The notes beneath the pieces were generated by a model. The model did not search any database. It saw nothing but the letters and a program-made list of their open reading frames with translations, and was not told where the DNA came from. From Rhizobium sp. (GTDB lineage: Bacteria; Pseudomonadota; Alphaproteobacteria; Rhizobiales; Rhizobiaceae), in NCBI GenBank assembly GCA_003501385.1, contig DNPN01000267.1:1-7581 (forward strand): a stretch of 7,581 nucleotides of DNA. The letters run 5' to 3'. Every line of letters starts with the position of its first letter. Position 1 is the stretch's first letter. The translations under genes were made by a program, and so were the position numbers. Positions 5,636 to 7,581 of the stretch are shown here, piece by piece.

Positions 5636-6657
5636 AATGCCACCTCGCGACCATTTTGTAATGTCGATTGCTTTCGGGTGCGCAGATCCAGAACCTCGCG
5701 CCAAAACCCGGCAGACCAGGCAAAATGCATGATCATGGCCGAAACCGAGGCCAAAAGACCAAGGGGATTATGGGTACCGAAGGTGAGCCACGCGCCGTAG
5801 GCCAGACAAGCCAAAGCCCAAAGCAGGAAAGGAACAGCCGCAATCCAGCTCACCAATCCCAGCAAGGCCAACAGGCAGACAGGTGCGACCGCCAGCGGAA
5901 TCAGCTGGCGCAGGCTTGGTCTTGAGCTGTGCTTGCGAAAGTTTTTGGCGCGGCCGCGGCCATAGCCAAAATATTGTCGAAACAGGGGCAAGGGGCTGGA
6001 GCGCGGGTAATAGGTCATGGATGTCTCTGCTGTCATCCAGACCCGAAAGCCAGCCTTGTTGAGCCGGTAGTCGAACTCGGCATCTTCATTGTGTCGGAAG
6101 GTTTCGTCATAGCCGTTGATGGCCTTGAAGGCAGAAATTCGCACCAACGCATGGTGGCCATGATCGGTCCAATGGCTTTTGGCACCCACACGATGGCGCG
6201 AGCCGCCATTGCCCAGTTTGGAATTCTGCGCCAACGCGGTTGCTTTTTGAAATGTGCCGAAGCCCACGGTCAGCATGCCGACAACCACGGAATCTGCACC
6301 TGTCTCAAGGGCCTCATGCACCAGCGTCTGGCAATAATCATCAGGATAGGTGCCGTGTGCATCGATGCGGATCATGTAATCATAACCCTCACCATAGTGG
6401 GCGACGGCGAGATTGACGGCAGCGCTTTGAATTTTCTTCGGATTGTCCAGCAACCTCACCTTGGTGTTGCTCAGCAAGATGCGTGACACAATCGCTTGGG
6501 TCCCATCCTGGCTGCCGCCGTCGGCCACCACAATATCGGCGTCCAGATCATTCAACGCCCGGTCAAAATTGGCGATCACAGCTTCAATGTGCTTGGCTTC
6601 ATTGAAGCAGGGGATCACAATAAGGCATCGTACGGATTTGAGCTTGTCAGCCATCAT
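5632..6657 (-). CDS. exoA: ExoA: succinoglycan beta-1,3-glucosyltransferase (GT2 family, membrane-bound)
   Basis: 341 aa. In S. meliloti ExoA adds the second sugar, a beta-1,3-linked glucose, to the lipid-linked galactose. The GT-A domain opens with LIVIPCFNEAKHIEAVI (12-28), followed by VVADGGSQDGT (43-53). The metal motif is D-A-H (99-101) in place of DxD. The NEDAEF motif (190-195) should hold the catalytic base, and the QYFGYGRGRAK stretch (228-238) stands where related GT2 enzymes have QxxRW. The C-terminal quarter is hydrophobic (about 252-293 and 299-319), giving two to four membrane segments. ATG 6657 has AAGG 9 bases upstream and overlaps the end of exoL by 11 bases; ATG 6654 is the alternative. 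A GTG at 6780 would add 41 residues of antigenically unremarkable, Cys/Arg/Gln-rich sequence lying wholly inside exoL, and is rejected. Its stop overlaps the exoM start. Confidence 0.93.
   Translation of the reverse strand: MMADKLKSVRCLIVIPCFNEAKHIEAVIANFDRALNDLDADIVVADGGSQDGTQAIVSRILLSNTKVRLLDNPKKIQSAAVNLAVAHYGEGYDYMIRIDAHGTYPDDYCQTLVHEALETGADSVVVGMLTVGFGTFQKATALAQNSKLGNGGSRHRVGAKSHWTDHGHHALVRISAFKAINGYDETFRHNEDAEFDYRLNKAGFRVWMTAETSMTYYPRSSPLPLFRQYFGYGRGRAKNFRKHSSRPSLRQLIPLAVAPVCLLALLGLVSWIAAVPFLLWALACLAYGAWLTFGTHNPLGLLASVSAMIMHFAWSAGFWREVLDLRTRKQSTLQNGREVAL
5643..5646 (-). promoter_or_regulatory. exoM ribosome binding site inside the exoA 3' end
   Basis: GAGG (followed by TGG) on the minus strand lies 7 bases before ATG 5635, within the last sense codons of exoA. 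It decides the exoM start in favour of the ATGA overlap. Confidence 0.7.
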
Positions 6658-7581
6658 GAACGTCGACCTTGTTTGGGAGAGTTGCCGGGGTGGGCTTGTT
6701 TGCAGGTGTTGGAGCGCCTGTCTGGCCGGGCATAACCGCTGGCAGGACTGACAGGCGTTTAATGAGCGTCTCGCAATCACTTCTGTTCAGGGTGAAACTG
6801 CGCGGATCCTGTGCCGTCATGGCCACCACGGCCTCACGGTAGCGGTCTGGCGTCATGGTTTCAAACAGGGATGTGATGGCACCGGCATGACCGCTACTGA
6901 TTTCGAAACCAATGGCTTTACGGCGCAGGTAACGCGCGGTTTCTGTGCTCTTCAATGCAATGGGAATGCCACCATGGCGGCATCCCTCGTAGAGGCGGTT
7001 TGGTAAAAGCCAGCTGGAATTCTGGCCTTCCTCGTAGAAATCAATGGCCCAGACGAAGTGCACCTGACGATAGATATCGGCCAGATCTTCCGGGTTACGG
7101 TAAGGCCCATGAAACGACACATAGGGCTCTTTTGCCACCAATGCGTCGAAATCGTCGAATTCACTATGGGCCGGGCGCCCGCGCATCTCAATCAGCACGC
7201 GCCCTTCCATGGCACGGGAGAATTCCGACAAGAGCTTTAGGGATTTTGAACAGCGCAGCGCTCCAAACCAGCCAATCCGCCAAGGCTCCCCAGAAACGGG
7301 GGGCGTTTGTGCATATGCGGGTTCCGCTGTGTCACCGGCAAGATCAAGCACCTGATTTTCCAAAAGCATCACCGGCAGATCAACGCCGGACAGCGGTTGA
7401 AAGTAATGCTCGACAAAGGCGGGCGAACTGGTGATCAGCAAGCTTGCCTCACGGCTGAAACGGGTTTCAAGTGCGCGAAGTGCGGTGCCAACGACATCCT
7501 TGCGCAACATCAGTCGATGAATGTCGAGGCATTCATAAACAAGAGGAACAGGCGCGCCGAAAATATGGCGGGCCTGACGGC
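6647..7581 (-). CDS. exoL: ExoL: succinoglycan beta-1,4-glucosyltransferase (5' end outside window)
   Basis: The frame is open to the window edge, and 310 residues are visible. The ATG at 7510 is internal: the 23 codons before it (including VPLVYECLDIHRL) read as protein and continue into it. Roughly 80-100 N-terminal residues are missing if it has the roughly 400-aa length I recall for the family. In S. meliloti ExoL adds the third sugar, a beta-1,4-linked glucose. Unlike its GT2 neighbours it looks like a GT-B-type enzyme. There is an IGWFGALR strand-loop at the start of the C-terminal domain (visible residues 102-109), VSFHGPYRNPEDLADIY (154-170), and NRLYEGCRHGGIPIAL (194-209), which resembles the nucleotide-sugar-binding E-rich motif of GT4-like enzymes. 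The last ~27 residues are a Pro/Thr/Ala-rich tail. It overlaps exoA by 11 bases. The symbol rests on gene order plus family look. Confidence 0.87.
   Translation of the reverse strand, partial: RQARHIFGAPVPLVYECLDIHRLMLRKDVVGTALRALETRFSREASLLITSSPAFVEHYFQPLSGVDLPVMLLENQVLDLAGDTAEPAYAQTPPVSGEPWRIGWFGALRCSKSLKLLSEFSRAMEGRVLIEMRGRPAHSEFDDFDALVAKEPYVSFHGPYRNPEDLADIYRQVHFVWAIDFYEEGQNSSWLLPNRLYEGCRHGGIPIALKSTETARYLRRKAIGFEISSGHAGAITSLFETMTPDRYREAVVAMTAQDPRSFTLNRSDCETLIKRLSVLPAVMPGQTGAPTPANKPTPATLPNKVDVHDG
6667..6670 (-). promoter_or_regulatory. exoA ribosome binding site inside the exoL 3' end
   Basis: AAGG on the minus strand lies 9 bases before ATG 6657 and 12 before ATG 6654, so 6657 is the better start. 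It lies in the final codons of exoL and implies coupling of exoA to exoL. Confidence 0.6.

Noticed and set aside
5201..5800. 199-codon plus-strand open frame over exoM and the exoA end
   Set aside because: Antisense shadow with no family resemblance.
5929..6486. 185-codon plus-strand open frame inside exoA
   Set aside because: Antisense shadow; the apparent Gly/Ile-rich product follows from codon bias of exoA on the other strand.
6658..6780. 41-residue extension of ExoA from GTG 6780
   Set aside because: Lies inside exoL, has atypical Cys/Arg/Gln-rich composition, and the GT2 domain begins only after ATG 6657.
7508..7510. ATG 7510 as the start of exoL
   Set aside because: The frame continues upstream to the window edge with protein-like sequence (VPLVYECLDIHRL), so the start lies outside the window.

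Overview
The window is part of a rhizobial succinoglycan (exopolysaccharide I, exo) biosynthesis locus. All the main genes lie on the minus strand, so transcription runs from the right edge to the left. In that direction they are exoL (5' end outside the window), exoA, exoM, exoO, exoN and exoP, the same order as exoL-A-M-O-N-P in Sinorhizobium meliloti and Agrobacterium. The protein families, gene order and moderate GC content point to an alphaproteobacterium of the Rhizobiaceae. An Agrobacterium/Allorhizobium/Rhizobium-type genome is my best guess, but the genus cannot be fixed by eye.

Layout, right to left. Positions 7581-6647 hold exoL, open to the window edge. exoA (6657-5632), exoM (5635-4700) and exoO (4703-3690) follow with 11-, 4- and 4-base overlaps, and exoN (3685-2780) starts 4 bases after exoO. 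This tight packing implies one translationally coupled mRNA. It breaks after exoN: a 156-base gap (2624-2779) holds a strong hairpin. A possible 37-codon ORF (2623-2510) then ends in an ATGA overlap with the exoP start. exoP (2513-174) closes the operon, and a convincing intrinsic terminator for the minus strand sits at 74-106. At the extreme left, 2-79 on the plus strand looks like the last 25 codons of an unidentified convergent gene.

How the genes work together (established for S. meliloti, applied here by homology). ExoN makes UDP-glucose. ExoA, ExoL, ExoM and ExoO add the second to fifth sugars of the octasaccharide repeat on the undecaprenyl carrier at the inner face of the cytoplasmic membrane. 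ExoP is the Wzz/tyrosine-kinase co-polymerase that controls polymerisation and chain length. The first-sugar, later-sugar, decoration and polymerase/flippase genes (exoY/F, exoU/W, exoV/H/Z, exoQ/T) are not in this window and presumably lie to the right.

I see no mobile element, CRISPR, tRNA or rRNA. Nearly all of the window is a known system. The least explained piece is the exoN-exoP interval with its hairpin and possible coupled leader ORF.
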